In this document: in pieces, positions 53,904 to 64,000 of the stretch
How the letters are laid out: every line of letters begins with the position of its first letter
How positions within the stretch are numbered: the first letter of the stretch is position 1
NCBI GenBank assembly: GCA_002778195.1
Contig: PCDI01000015.1
Location: 800,366 to 864,365, forward strand
Direction: 5' to 3'
Source of the DNA: Raffaelea ambrosiae
Taxonomy: Eukaryota; Ascomycota; Sordariomycetes; Ophiostomatales; Ophiostomataceae
DNA: 64,000 nt
Made by a program: the position numbers and the translations under genes
The notes under the pieces: model-generated
The model's input: the letters and a program-made list of their open reading frames with translations, nothing else
Database searches by the model: none
Told to the model about the DNA's origin: nothing

Positions 53904-56900
53904 ATGTCCACTGCACCCTACTGGGGCCACCTACCACCTCCCCAAGCTGCTGTGCAAGCCACAGCCCAAGCCAGGAGCCGCCGAGCATCCATGGATTCCA
54001 CCACGGCTGCAGGCGACCGGCGCCCGTCGCTGGACGCGCCTGCCCAAGTGCAGCCCAAGGCCAACCGCGCCTCTGTCCAGACTACAAATACAGAGGCGCC
54101 GACTGAGTCCACCATGAGTCCCTTTGCGTCGCCGCTGACCAACACATTTGAGGAAGTCGGGCTGGCCCCTCGTCCGCCGTCCATGCCGTACGCCCCCAAA
54201 AGCTACCAGCAGCAGCAGCAGGTTTCCCAGGAGAGCGTCGGACGCTCCCCCAGACACCGCGTCCCGCGCAACCACGACCGCAACAACAGTGAAGACTACG
54301 TCGAGCCCCGGAGCCGCCACGACACGCGCGACGACCTCGACACCGCCGACCCGCTCCCAGCTGCTCCAGATGTGCCCCGGGGACCACCTGTCAGCTACAA
54401 AGACCCCCACGGCAGCTCCTCGCATTACACGTACTCGTCGCTGACATCTGGCGCGCACGGCAGCTCGAGGCCGCCCGAGCGCGCCCTCGCTTTCGACACA
54501 ATGGAAAACCACAGGCCTGGGGACTACTACATGACCCCAGCAGACATTTCGGGCGCCGCCGTGGAGTATCCCAGGGATAATAGCCGGCCACGCAGGGTCG
54601 TTGAAGCCGACGGCAGCTCCCAGACTCGCCGGCGCAACACCAGCGACGACCCGAGGTGGGCGACCATTGGCACAGAGAAGGCCTACGTCACCTCCTCGGG
54701 TGGCCAGACAGCCGGCGAGGCAGAGGCCCCTTCGCGCAAAGGCTCGACAGCCAGTGGCCACCAGAAAACGTTAGACGGGCTCCGATCCCCTCTACAGAAG
54801 CTTGAGCTGACGCTCGACAGCATCACCAAGGAGGAGAAGCGTGCCAGGGTGGCAGCGGCCGAGCAGGTTGCTCGCGACAAGGTGCCGAGGGGAGCATCTG
54901 ATCGAGAGCTGGAAGAGACCGAGGCAGCCCTTTTGCTTGAGCAAAGAGCCCAGCAGCAGCAGCAGCAGAGTCGACAGACAGCTTCGTCCCAAGTCCGCTT
55001 CCATGACCAACATTCGGCGTCGACCAGCGACGGCGAGCCACGACCGCTCCTGCAGCCAGTCAGCCCAATCGAAGAGAGCTACCAGCCAATTGCCGCCCAT
55101 AGAGGCCCGCTGACACAGAATCCGCCAGGCCCTTCCCAAGCTGCCCAAACCTCACAGACCGCTCAATTTTCTCCAACTCTGCAACAGCCTCAGGTATCTG
55201 ACCAGGCTGTGGGGCACAGCCGGTCGATGACCTCGCGGAAGACTGCGTCGACCAGCACATCTACGAGCGCAGCCACAGCGGTTCCCCAGCGCAATCTCAG
55301 CTTCCGCGAACATGCCCAGCGAAACGATGTCAAGATCATTCAGGGCCAGGACACCTCGCCGACGTCGCCGACTGCGCGCGGTGCAGCTCCGCTGCCCAAG
55401 CGGAGCGGCAGTCACAAGCTGCACAAGGAGCCCCCCGGTGATCCGTGGTACAACAAGCGCGTAGAGGCCGAGAAGAGATACCAGCGCGTCCAGGCACGCA
55501 GCATGGCTCAGGCTGGTGTATTGACGCAGGACCATCAGGATATCAGGACATCTGGCGACTTCGGACCGTATCCCGCAGCCGCCTTGCCGCAAGCATCGGC
55601 CGCGCAGAAGCAACGGAAAGTCCAGTACACGCAGGAGTATCCTTCTACGTCTGGGGTGGCCCGCTCACAGTCACTCAATCAAAGACAGACTGTGGGATCC
55701 CCGGGACGCCCTGGCCATGGTGGCTATGCCGGGGCTGCGGTCGGTGCCGCAGTTGGTGCCGCAGCAGGCGCGACATATTTGAACTCTGAATCCAACAGAA
55801 CGACAGCACGCGCGGCTGACTCCCGAAGCTACGACGGCGCCAATGACGGAGGCAGAGTGTACTCTCAGACGCACTCGCGGTCTCAGTCGCAAGCATACCC
55901 CCAGTCACAAACACAGGCCTACACCCAGACAATTTCTCGATCCCAATCTCAGTCCCAGCCCCGGCCGCAGACCTACTCTCAGATCCAGGCTCAGGCAGAA
56001 GCTCAAGCCCGGGCTCAAGCCCGGGCCCAGGCACAGGCCCGGGCACAGGCCCAGGCACAGGCCCAGGCCCAGGCACAGGCACAGGCACAAGCTCAGGCTC
56101 GGGCACAGGCACAAGCTCAGGCTCAGGCTCAGGCTCAGGCACAGGCACAAGCCCAGGCCCAGGCCCAGGCCCAGGCCCAGTCCCATGCTCGCTCGCATTC
56201 ACTCGGTGCTGCTGCCGTTGGCGGTGCAGTCGGTGCGGGTGCTGCGGCAATGGCTGGTTCTGGCTCTGCCAGACGTTCTGCTAGGCTACAGCCAAACGAG
56301 GGCAACCTCGACGGCAGCACGGAACGTCGCTTTGATGACGCGCATCACCACCGCATCTCGAACATGGTCTACCATGCCAAGAACCACCTCCAGCCAGGAC
56401 AGGGCACATACAGCCGTCCCCAGTATCTGGACGAGTGGAAAAAGGCCACCGTTGGCACTTTGTCTGGTGCATTGCTCGATCTAACAGACGAGCCTCCATT
56501 GGAATCCGACCGTGGCAAACCATGGTGGGAAAAGGGCGACAGGCGCCGTGGAAGTACAGGCTCAACTTCTCGTCCGAGACGAGCGGAAGCCTTTGAGGGC
56601 GAATACGACGAAACCAATGGTATGTACCGGAATCCGTGAAACTGGTTACTCACGCGTTGTGCGATGTCGGAAAGTTGCTAACATGAATTAGGCCCGACGC
56701 GATTTAAGCCACCTCTGCATCTTGTTTGCGGCCCACTGCTGAGATACTGCGGCATTCGTAAGGAGCGGTCTCCCGGTCGGACCAACCGCAATGGCAATGG
56801 CGAATCTGAGCGCGAGCTCTGGAGAGGGAGTGTCATGATCGTGACCAGAGACGGGGATTCATCGTACGACATTGCGCCAACTCTTCGTCTGTTTGTGCAG

Positions 56901-59900
56901 CCGCTCGAACTGCTTCCGCCTCCGCCAGACGAGGTTCAGGGAGCTCTGCTGCCCGAGTACGTCGACCCGTTGGTGGGCCACCCGAAGCTCGGACGAAACG
57001 GCGAAACTCTCTACGTCCGGCCTGTTGAGCAGCTCGCAGAAGGAAAAGATCTGTCGCGGGACGAAACCGACACCGGCCTTTTTGAGGCATCGAGGACCGT
57101 GATGGAGGCGTACGACGACAACGGCAACGTGGTCGACCCCTCGGGCAGCTTTGCATCCCGTCTCAAGCGCACGGAGATCGATGGCGAGAAGGTGGGCAAG
57201 TTCAAGGACGTGCGCGGTTTCCGACTGCATGCCGAGCGTGGAGTGACGTTCTGGCGCTTCAACATCGAGGTAGAGCTCCGGGAGCGGCAGCAGCGCATCG
57301 CATATCGCATCAACCGCAGCCCCTCGACAGGCTTCTGGGTGCCGGCGAGCGGGCAGGCCATGCACATCATGTTCCACTCGTGCAACGGCTTCAGCCTCAG
57401 CGTTGACTCGAACAACTTCAGCGGCCCCGACCCTTTGTGGCGCGACGTGCTCAACAACCACCAGACACAGCCCTTCCACGTCATGATTGGCGGTGGCGAC
57501 CAGGTCTACAACGATGCGATCACCCAGCAGGCACACTACTTCCAGGAGTGGCTCGGCATCAAGAACACGGTCACCAAGCATAATGCGCCTTTCACAGCCG
57601 AGATGCAGGACGAGATGGAGGCGTTCTACCTCAACCGCTATGCCATGTGGTTTTCGCAGGGCCTGTTCTCGCTGGCCAACTCGCAGATTCCCATGGTCAA
57701 CATATTTGACGATCACGACATCATTGATGGCTTCGGCTCGTATCCCCATCACTTTATGAACTCGCCCGTGTTTTCTGGCCTCGGCAATGTGGCATTCAAG
57801 TACTACATGCTCTTCCAGCACCAGAGCATAGTCAGCGAGACAGAGGAATCGGAGCCCAGCTGGATTCTCGGCACGCGTCCTGGACCCTACATTGATGAGC
57901 TCAGCCGCAGCGTGTTCGTGTCTCTGGGCTCCAGGGTGGCTCTCCTGGCTGTAGACTGTCGCACCGAACGCACCATCGATGGAATTGTGCACGAGGACAC
58001 GTGGGATCGAATCATGGAGCGCTGTTACGCCGACATTGGCAAGGGCTCACTGGACCATTTGATTGTCCTTCTTGGTGTGCCCATTGCCTACCCGCGTATG
58101 GTGTGGCTCGAGAACATCCTGACGTCAAGACTCATGGAGCCTGTCAAAGCTCTCGGCAGGACGGGCTTGCTGGGCGGCTTTTTGAACAAGTTTGATGGCG
58201 GTGTCGAGGTTCTTGATGATCTTGACGACCACTGGACGGCCAAAGACCACAAGGACGAGCGCAAGGTGATCATTGAGGATCTTCAGGATCTGGCGGCGGA
58301 CAAGTCTACACGGGTCACGATTCTTAGGTTTGTGCCCACCCCCCCCCTTACAACAAAACAACTTGAAAATTTCAGCGAGCGACTTTTTGCTAACACAGGA
58401 ATCAATATAGCGGCGACGTCCATCTTGCCGCCGTTGGACAATTCTATGCCAACCCTAAGCTCAAGGTGGCCAAGCACAACGACTTCCGCTACATACCCAA
58501 CATCATATCTTCAGCCATTGTCAACACGCCGCCGCCAGACATCTTGGCCGACATTCTCAACAAGAGAAACAAGGTCCACCACTTTGACGCCGACACGGAC
58601 GAGAATATGATCCCCTTGTTCAACCAGGGCGTAGACGGCAAAGCCCGAAACAACAAAACCATGCTGCCGCACAGGAATTGGTGCTCGATCCAGCCGTACG
58701 TTCCCGGCTCCACACCAGAGGCGTCGCCTGAGCAGTCTGCGTATGACCTCACGCCGGCCGACACCCCGCCCGGAAGCAGAGGCAACATTATTCAGAGGAA
58801 GTCGTTGCGTCGGCGCGATCAGTACGCAGACAGCGAGCCGAGCCGGCCGCCCATCTCTGGCGGACTTCTGCGCACAATGAGCCGGGGCAGAGCGTCAGCA
58901 GACTACGGGACACGGCCGGACATGCAAGGCACCAGTGTCAAGCGGTCCTTTTCATTGACAAGAGATATCCGCCCTGGCAGCTTGTTCCGGCGTCTCAGCA
59001 GGAGCCGTACCAGACAGCCCGACGATGGCGGCATCAACGGCAGCTGGGGCCCTGACAGCGACGAAAACGTCGACCAGCAGGGCCACCAGCAGACATACCG
59101 GCAAGGATACCAGCAAGGCTACCAACAGGATGGAGAATACCAGGAGGTACAGCCACCGGTGCCGCCCAAGGCAGCAAAGGTTATGGGAACCAACGGCTAC
59201 GGACAGAACCAGACACCGACAGTTGCTCGGGGAATGAGCAATGGAAAACAGAGCCAGACCACTGCCCGAGGCGGTGCCTTTGCTCAATATGGAGCCGACG
59301 ACCTGGATGATGATGACGACGAAGAAGGTGATACCACAGAGAGCAGTGAGGAAGACATTCCGGTGACGGCAGCCAGGACGGCGGCGGCCCATATGCGGGG
59401 TGGTGCTGGGTCTCCTTCCGCGATCGCCGCGCATACGTACAGTGAGTACGAGAACGGGGATGACAGCTATTTTTCGGTGAAGCGGGACCGCTCTGGACCG
59501 CCGCAGCGCAGTGTGACTTCGCCCGAGGCGGCAGGGTACGGGGAGGCAGCGGCCTATACCGGCGGGGCCCAGTATGTCACAGCAACAACAGCACCGGCAC
59601 CAGCACCAGCAACAAGTGGGCCGCCAGGAGCCGCTGTGTCCGGCCAAGACATTGCGTCGCGGGATACGAGCAGTGAGCCGCCGATTCGATCGTTTTACCG
59701 GACGCCGACGGGCCTGTCGGCGAAGCAGATGAAGCATGCACAAAACTTTGCGGTGAATCTCGAGGGCGGGCTGGACATCCGGCTGAACGTGGAGGTGAAC
59801 CCCAAGGATCCATCAGGCATTACGGTGCCGTACCGACTGGTGGTGCCGAAGCTGTGGTACACGTACGAGGGTGAGGACGCAGTCGGATCGGTGGCGCACG

Positions 59901-59986
59901 TCAACAAGAACGGGCAGCAGCCGGCGGGCATCAAGCGGTTCTTGAGCATTGGTCGTGGGAAGAACAACGTGGACGGCCCTTACTGA
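53904..59986 (+). CDS. PhoD-like metallophosphatase with long disordered flanks
   Basis: Three exons (53904-56619, 56692-58327, 58411-59986) give 1,975 residues. Introns are 72 and 83 nt, both with GCTAAC branch sites; for the second, the acceptor that keeps frame restores SGDVHLAAVGQFY. The first 900 residues are disordered (Ser, Gln, Arg) and include an Ala-Gln dipeptide tract (about 695-760). The phosphatase domain (about 906-1560) has metal-binding motifs GGGDQVYND (near 1172), FDDHDIIDGFG (near 1245) and SGDVHLA (near 1451), as in PhoD-like enzymes. The last 400 residues are again disordered and end in a short conserved-looking segment (NFAVNLEGGLDIRLNVEVNP). PhoD relatives cleave phosphodiesters; no signal peptide is visible, so a cytosolic role is likely. 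The substrate is unknown. Confidence 0.88.
55988..56184 (+). repeat. hexanucleotide repeat coding (Ala-Gln)n
   Basis: Imperfect CAGGCN units (CAGGCC, CAGGCA, CAGGCT, CGGGCC) produce about 30 Ala-Gln or Ala-Arg dipeptides inside the PhoD-like protein. Confidence 0.9.
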
Positions 59987-60362
59987 GCCGGTGCGAGGGG
60001 AAAAAAAAATTTGCACGAAAAGGGAAATAGCATCGACATTTGGAGGAACGGGGAAAGAAATGAGGCAACATCCGATTTGGAGGAACGGGAAATAACTAGG
60101 ATGCAGCATCCGAATTGGAGGATGCGGGCACAAGAAAAGGATGATTCACACGATGATGAAAGACCCATGAACGTCTCTACACGAACACACAAGCACGCAC
60201 TTACGGTACACAAACCAAGCGAGAAAAAGACGAAATGAAATTTACGACAGTACACGCTCGAAAGAATGCCTATTTTTTCTTGGAAAATTTTGTTTGATCT
60301 TGTTTTGTTTGCACATTTTGCTATTTACCACTGTCTCTTTATTGCATGTTGATTGTCAATGC

Positions 60363-60412
60363 TCTGCTTGGTTTGCTTGGTTTGCTTGGTTTGCTTGATT
60401 TGCTTGATTTGA
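60363..60412. repeat. 9-bp TTGCTTGGT tandem repeat
   Basis: About five TTTGCTTG[GA]-type units are arranged head to tail downstream of the PhoD-like gene. Confidence 0.8.
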
Positions 60413-61006
60413 CTGATTTAATACTTGTTTGATTATGGAATGCAAGAAATGCCAAAAGGGGACCAAAGAACTATCAGAGGTGTATGTGGAGGAACGCCCT
60501 ATATTTATATGCACACCACGGTATACGAAGAAACACGGAAACGCGAAAGACGACAACTCTCTTGTGGATATTATACTTTTTTTTTCCCGGGTTTGTTTTG
60601 TTTTGCGATGCCCTGCCTTTGATTTCATGCTGTTCTCATGCCGTGATCATCGCCATAGATCTAGTAATTTTCACAATGAATGACCATTAATGAAACCATG
60701 CCTTTTTTTCTCGAGGCTCTCTCAACAACGGAAAGGACGCCTCTTTTTGTGCATTTGAACAGACATGTTTTCGCTTCCCTCCATTGCCATCTACCCTTTT
60801 TTTCTTTGTCTTCTTTAAATAAACCAAATCATTCGTACATGCTATGCGTCATGATCTCCTCCACCACGTACACACAACGCTGCTTAATATTTTGTCAATC
60901 TCATAGAATAGCTGTCTGTGTGAGCAAGTTAGAGACTGTCCCAGAGATTGGATACAAGAAAAAAAAAAGAAAAAAAACTCACCTTGCATCCTGCCAAGAC
61001 ACAATG

Positions 61007-61078
61007 CCGGCCATGTCCTTGATCTCTTCCTCTTTTTTTTTTTTTGCTTGTCTCTTTTCCCTTTCTGGACACGGCCGG
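61007..61078 (-). other. 12-bp inverted repeat downstream of Y14
   Basis: CCGGCCATGTCC at 61007-61018 is matched by GGACACGGCCGG at 61067-61078. One position differs; in minus-strand RNA (the Y14 sense) it becomes a G-U pair, so all 12 positions could pair. The 48-nt loop is pyrimidine-rich on the plus strand. Confidence 0.6.
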
Positions 61079-61080
61079 CT

Positions 61081-61130
61081 ATCCCGCCAAGTTCCTTTGC
61101 CAAACAAAGGGGAAATCCACTTGGCGGGAT
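61081..61130 (-). other. strong interrupted hairpin downstream of Y14
   Basis: ATCCCGCCAAG (61081-61091) is a perfect complement of CTTGGCGGGAT (61120-61130). Inside, TTCCTTTG pairs with CAAAGG/GGAA, leaving a small bulge and a 5-nt loop. It lies 82 nt beyond the Y14 stop codon, so it is probably in the Y14 3' untranslated region. Confidence 0.75.
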
Positions 61131-61212
61131 CTGCTCATAGATGTATGCTGTATAGTTTTTTGTGTGTTATTTTTTTGTTTTGTTCGCCCAGAGTGCCTCG
61201 ATGTTCCTTTTC

Positions 61213-61932
61213 TCAATCACCGCCGCCCTCCACACCCGGGCTTCTGCTGCGACTCCGCCGGGCCACCCGTCCACCGCCCGGTGGCCCGCGTCGGCCGTTG
61301 TCCCGGCCGTCGTCCCGGTCACCACCGCGGTCGCCGCGATCGCCGCGATCGCCTCTGTCGCCCCGATCCCGTCTGTCGCCGCCACCCCGGTCGCCCCGGT
61401 CGCGGCCTTTGCTCGGTGGCGGCCGCACAAACGCGAAATCCACCTGCACGGTCTGGTCGAGCAGCTTCGTCTCGTTGGCGCCGTCAATGGCCGCGCGGGC
61501 CTCTTTGAGGGTGGGGTACTCGATCAAGCAATAGCCCTGGGGGGGAGGGAGGGGGTGTTAGACACAGAAATGAGCTTGTACATAGATAGCAAACATGTTG
61601 CTGTCGAGAGCCGGGAAAGGGTGGAGGGGGGGTACCTTGACATAACCCGTCCGACGGTCCAGGTTCAGGTGCAGGTTCTTGATCTCGCCAAACTCGGAAA
61701 ACATGTCTTGCAGAGCTTCCTCGTCGGCCTCTTCGTGGACATTGGTGACGATAATGATCCAGCCCTCGATGGAGCGGACGGCGGTGGCCTTGGCGTGTGT
61801 CTGCATGTCGGCCGTGCGAGGGCCGTCCGTGGCCGAGGGAACAGCGTCGGAGCCGGGGCCGTCGCCGTTGTCGTCATGGTGCTGCTGCTGTTCTTGGGGA
61901 GGGTCGACCTCCATTTCAACGGTGTCGGCCAT
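61213..61932 (-). CDS. rbm8: exon-junction complex RNA-binding protein Y14/RBM8
   Basis: Two exons (61636-61932, 61213-61536) give 206 residues; the 99-nt intron falls within the RNP1 segment between GYVK and GYCLIEY. The start at 61932 gives MADTVEMEVDPPQ. The RRM spans about residues 57-140, with RNP2 at WIIIVTNV and the helix EEALQDMFSEFGEI. The segment from TAVRSIEGW through NLDRRTGYVKGY closely matches Y14 proteins, which heterodimerise with Mago nashi in the exon-junction complex and mark spliced mRNA in the nucleus. The C-terminus is an Arg-Asp/Arg-Gly repeat tail ending in SRSRSP, a likely phosphorylation region. It is transcribed divergently from the Cdc26 gene with 572 nt between start codons. 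Confidence 0.92.
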
Positions 61933-62231
61933 GGGTGTGAGGGTAGTAGAGGGAGAAGAAATACGGGGAAACAAAATGGCCGGTCGGGAGGGGTTTCGAA
62001 AACAAAAACCACAGCTTGCTTTCTGTGTCAACTTTGTCAGTCAATGGGCGGTTGGCCAGGTATTGCGTCGCTGTCGTCGTGTTGCAAGCTTCCAGACTGC
62101 AATGTTGAGCTGGCTGGCGCTACTCCCAAGTACACAAATTGGAGGGGGCTCTGCTTGTCCCTGCGTCGCTGCGTAGAGAGCCAGGTACCGCAACAAGGTT
62201 GTTCCGGCGCCGGTTAGCCAAAGCTACTCGT

Positions 62232-62330
62232 ACTTCACTGGGCGGGGTGGGTGGTAAGCTTTGCCTAGGCGCTGGTTCACTAGGCCAAAAACTGCACCCC
62301 CACTGTAGAAACACGCTCTCCCAGTGAAGT
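62232..62330. repeat. 11-bp inverted repeat ACTTCACTGGG / CCCAGTGAAGT
   Basis: The arms are exactly complementary and 77 nt apart. A further TTCACT lies at 62275 and another AGTGAA near 62327. Confidence 0.75.
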
Positions 62331-62434
62331 GAACCGCGTCTTCTCCATTACAGCCTCGTTTGGAGACACACTCTTTTTTTTGTGACTATTTACTTTCTTT
62401 CTTTTTTTCGCCCTCACCCCCTGCCAACACATGC

Positions 62435-62437
<3 letters not shown>

Positions 62438-62466
<29 letters not shown>
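62438..62466. repeat. TA dinucleotide microsatellite
   Basis: About fourteen TA units lie about 40 nt upstream of the Cdc26 ATG, in its probable leader or core promoter. Confidence 0.9.
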
Positions 62467-62468
<2 letters not shown>

Positions 62469-62504
62469 TCAACAAGGCTGTACCCCACCCAACACCAGCC
62501 ATAA

Positions 62505-62632
62505 ATGCTCCGCCGCGCGCCCACTGTTCTCGGCGTCACGGCCGAGGACATTGCCGCCTATGAAGACCGCGTCAAGAAGCAGCACGAGATCCTGCAAGAG
62601 CGGAGGCGACTGCATCTTCAACAGCAGCAGCA

Positions 62633-62665
<33 letters not shown>

Positions 62666-63809
62666 CCAGACCCAAGCACCCTCCTCGGAAGATGACCCGT
62701 TTGTGGCGCCGCGGGGACAGGCGGTCCACGACCCGCGATCCTTGTCCGCGCACCAGCAGCGCGCCTGGCGGTGGCAGCAGCAGCAGCAGCTGAGACGGCA
62801 ACAACTCCAACAGCAACAGTCCAGACGGGGCGGTGGGCGGTTCGCCCACTTTGACGAGGACGAAGATCTTGTGGGCGGGGCAGGCGGCGGCGGCGACGAC
62901 TACGACGATGACGACGACGACAACTTGGCACGAGATCTCGACGGACACGTGCAAGGAGGGCGATACGAACAAGACTACTCGGACGACGAGCACAACATGG
63001 ACGTCGAGTATGAGGAGGACGAAGAAGGGGGAGGAGGAGGAGGAGGAGGGGGAGGAGGGGGTCCCGAAGACAACAACGACTATGCCATTCCCGAAGACGT
63101 CGAGGCCGAGGAAGAGGCCGAGGCGGAAGACCTGTACAGCAGAACGACAGTAGCAGCAGCAGCAGCAGCAGCAGCAAGAGGAGGTGGTGGTGGGGGGCGA
63201 ATACCAACAGCTGCTTCTGCTGCGGGGAGCCGTGCCCGGCCACGAGCAGCCACCAGCACGGCCACCGGAGGGTCCTCCAGACGAGCAGCTCCGGGTGTGT
63301 CCGGTGGACCCAATGGCGGACTCCATGGTGGGCCCAATGGACGGCGGGCTGCCAGTATATCCAGTGCGCACATGATGATGACGCCGCCCAACGGCGGGCG
63401 CGGTGCCGCCGCCGCCGCCGCCGCCGGAGGAGGAGGAGGAGGACTGCCGCATCCGGCGCAGCCAGGCCCAGGAGGAGGATACCATGCGGCGGGCGCGTCT
63501 TCTTCGTCGTCGTCGTCGTCGTCGGCTCCCATGGCGGCACCTCCACCGGTGGTCCGCAACAGCATTGTGCAGCACCTTCCTCATCCTTCCCAGCAGCAGC
63601 AGCAGCAGCAGCAGCCACATTTGCATGGACCACACCATGCAGCCGCGGCTCGTCGACAACAACAGCAACAGCAACAGCAGCAGTTGCTCGGGACGACGCC
63701 GTCGGAGGGCCGGACCACGCGTAGCCGAGACGAGCGGATTGGTGTCGGGTCAGCCTCGGCTGGAGGAGCTGGAGGAGGGGGCCGTGTACGACGGGGTGCC
63801 GGCGCATAA
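62505..63809 (+). CDS. cdc26: APC/C subunit Cdc26, greatly expanded by low-complexity sequence
   Basis: The open frame encodes 434 residues without an intron. The start MLRRAPTVLGVTAEDIAAYEDR matches the Cdc26 N-terminus that inserts into the TPR groove of Apc6/Cut9 and stabilises it; the end contains TTRSRDERIGVGSA, like the short C-terminal block of other Cdc26 proteins. Known Cdc26 proteins are about 70-120 residues (human 85). Here the roughly 380 residues between the two blocks consist of 15 consecutive Gln (from residue 39), Asp/Glu tracts, poly-Gly, poly-Ala and a second Gln/His region. Coding of the whole middle is not proven: the GC-rich repeats leave other frames open too, including long antisense frames, and an unseen intron could remove part. 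The conserved ends being in one frame supports continuous translation. Confidence 0.75.
62618..62662 (+). repeat. CAG/CAA repeat coding 15 glutamines
   Basis: A mixed CAG and CAA tract begins 38 codons into cdc26. Confidence 0.95.
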
Positions 63810-64000
63810 GAGTTTGATCTGGCGGAAGGCAGTCTCTTCCTGCCAGAGTTCCCTTCTGTTGCATACGTGGACATGAACATAGCCTCTTTTTTTTTTCTGT
63901 TTTTTGGTATTGGACGGAGGCAAGATCTTGCTTGGTGCACGAGATCTACGAACTTCCTTTTTTTTTTTGGTATGGTCAGATCATCCTGCCACACGCAGAG
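63810..64000. other. 3' flank of cdc26
   Basis: 191 nt with T-runs; no coding feature is supported up to the window edge. Confidence 0.4.

Larger units (their letters stand above)
59987..61212. other. convergent intergenic region with tandem repeat and inverted repeats
   Basis: 1.2 kb holding the PhoD-like and Y14 3' ends. It includes direct GGAGGA(A)CGGGAAA-like copies near 60040 and 60080, a GCTTGGTT repeat and two adjacent inverted repeats (listed separately). I do not trust the open frames here. Confidence 0.5.
61933..62504. promoter_or_regulatory. divergent promoter region of Y14 and Cdc26
   Basis: 572 nt separating two start codons on opposite strands. It contains a perfect 11-bp inverted repeat (62232-62242 and 62320-62330), four TTCACT/AGTGAA half-sites, one TACTCGTA octamer (62225-62232) and a TA dinucleotide tract close to the Cdc26 start. 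Confidence 0.6.

Noticed and set aside
60680..61534. 284-codon plus-strand frame
   Set aside because: Low-complexity Phe/Ser/Pro product that overlaps Y14 in antisense; no family features.
62469..63864. Two long antisense frames over cdc26
   Set aside because: They arise from CAG, GGA and GAC repeats read backwards; only the plus frame has conserved ends.

Overview
This window is nuclear DNA from a filamentous ascomycete (Pezizomycotina). The genes carry short introns (mostly 55-180 nt) with GTNNGT donors and a GCTAAC or CTGAC branch site just before the acceptor. They lie on both strands without operons, and several coding starts are preceded by C/T-rich leaders. The gene set fits a Sordariomycete. 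The many glutamine-, glycine-, serine- and aspartate-rich runs inside conserved proteins would suit a member of the Ophiostomatales, but that placement is an inference.

Layout, with spliced models worked out by hand: 5-oxoprolinase (+, 927-5087); a 2,473-residue membrane/coiled-coil protein (-, 5765-13186); the kinetochore scaffold Spc7/KNL1 (-, 14193-18818); an ERD2/KDEL receptor with a long tail (-, 19494-20910); a LicD-domain protein (+, 23344-24676); a probable inner-kinetochore AME1/CENP-U protein (+, 25224-28138); a twin CX9C protein (-, 28446-29500); ribosomal protein uS17/Rps11 (-, 30379-31465); a secreted GH76 enzyme (-, 32045-33976); a 2-oxoglutarate/Fe(II) oxygenase (-, 35513-36912); a short-chain dehydrogenase (-, 37380-38426); a GTP:AMP phosphotransferase (-, 40032-41086); a LETM1/Mdm38 protein (+, 42695-44625); sorting nexin Snx4/Atg24 (+, 45636-47485); the Kex2 protease (-, 48446-51347); a 1,975-residue PhoD-like phosphatase (+, 53904-59986); the exon-junction protein Y14/RBM8 (-, 61213-61932); and an oversized APC/C subunit Cdc26 (+, 62505-63809).

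This is mostly a housekeeping neighbourhood. Chromosome segregation is represented by Spc7, AME1 and Cdc26; secretion and endosomal traffic by ERD2, Kex2, Snx4 and LicD; mitochondria by the adenylate kinase, Mdm38 and perhaps the CX9C protein. I see no cluster, mobile element, tRNA, rRNA or CRISPR array. Nothing indicates that these genes form one pathway.

I found no clear new multi-gene system. The most unusual signals are low-complexity segments lodged inside conserved proteins (Cdc26, adenylate kinase, oxoprolinase, Snx4), a Met-Asp dipeptide run abutting a Spc7 MELT motif, two adjacent inverted repeats downstream of Y14, repeated TTCACT half-sites in the Y14/Cdc26 divergent promoter, an intergenic TACTCGTA octamer, and coding exons of only 10-15 nt. 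Sequence uncertainties are a single N at 9053 and 15 N at 20248-20262.
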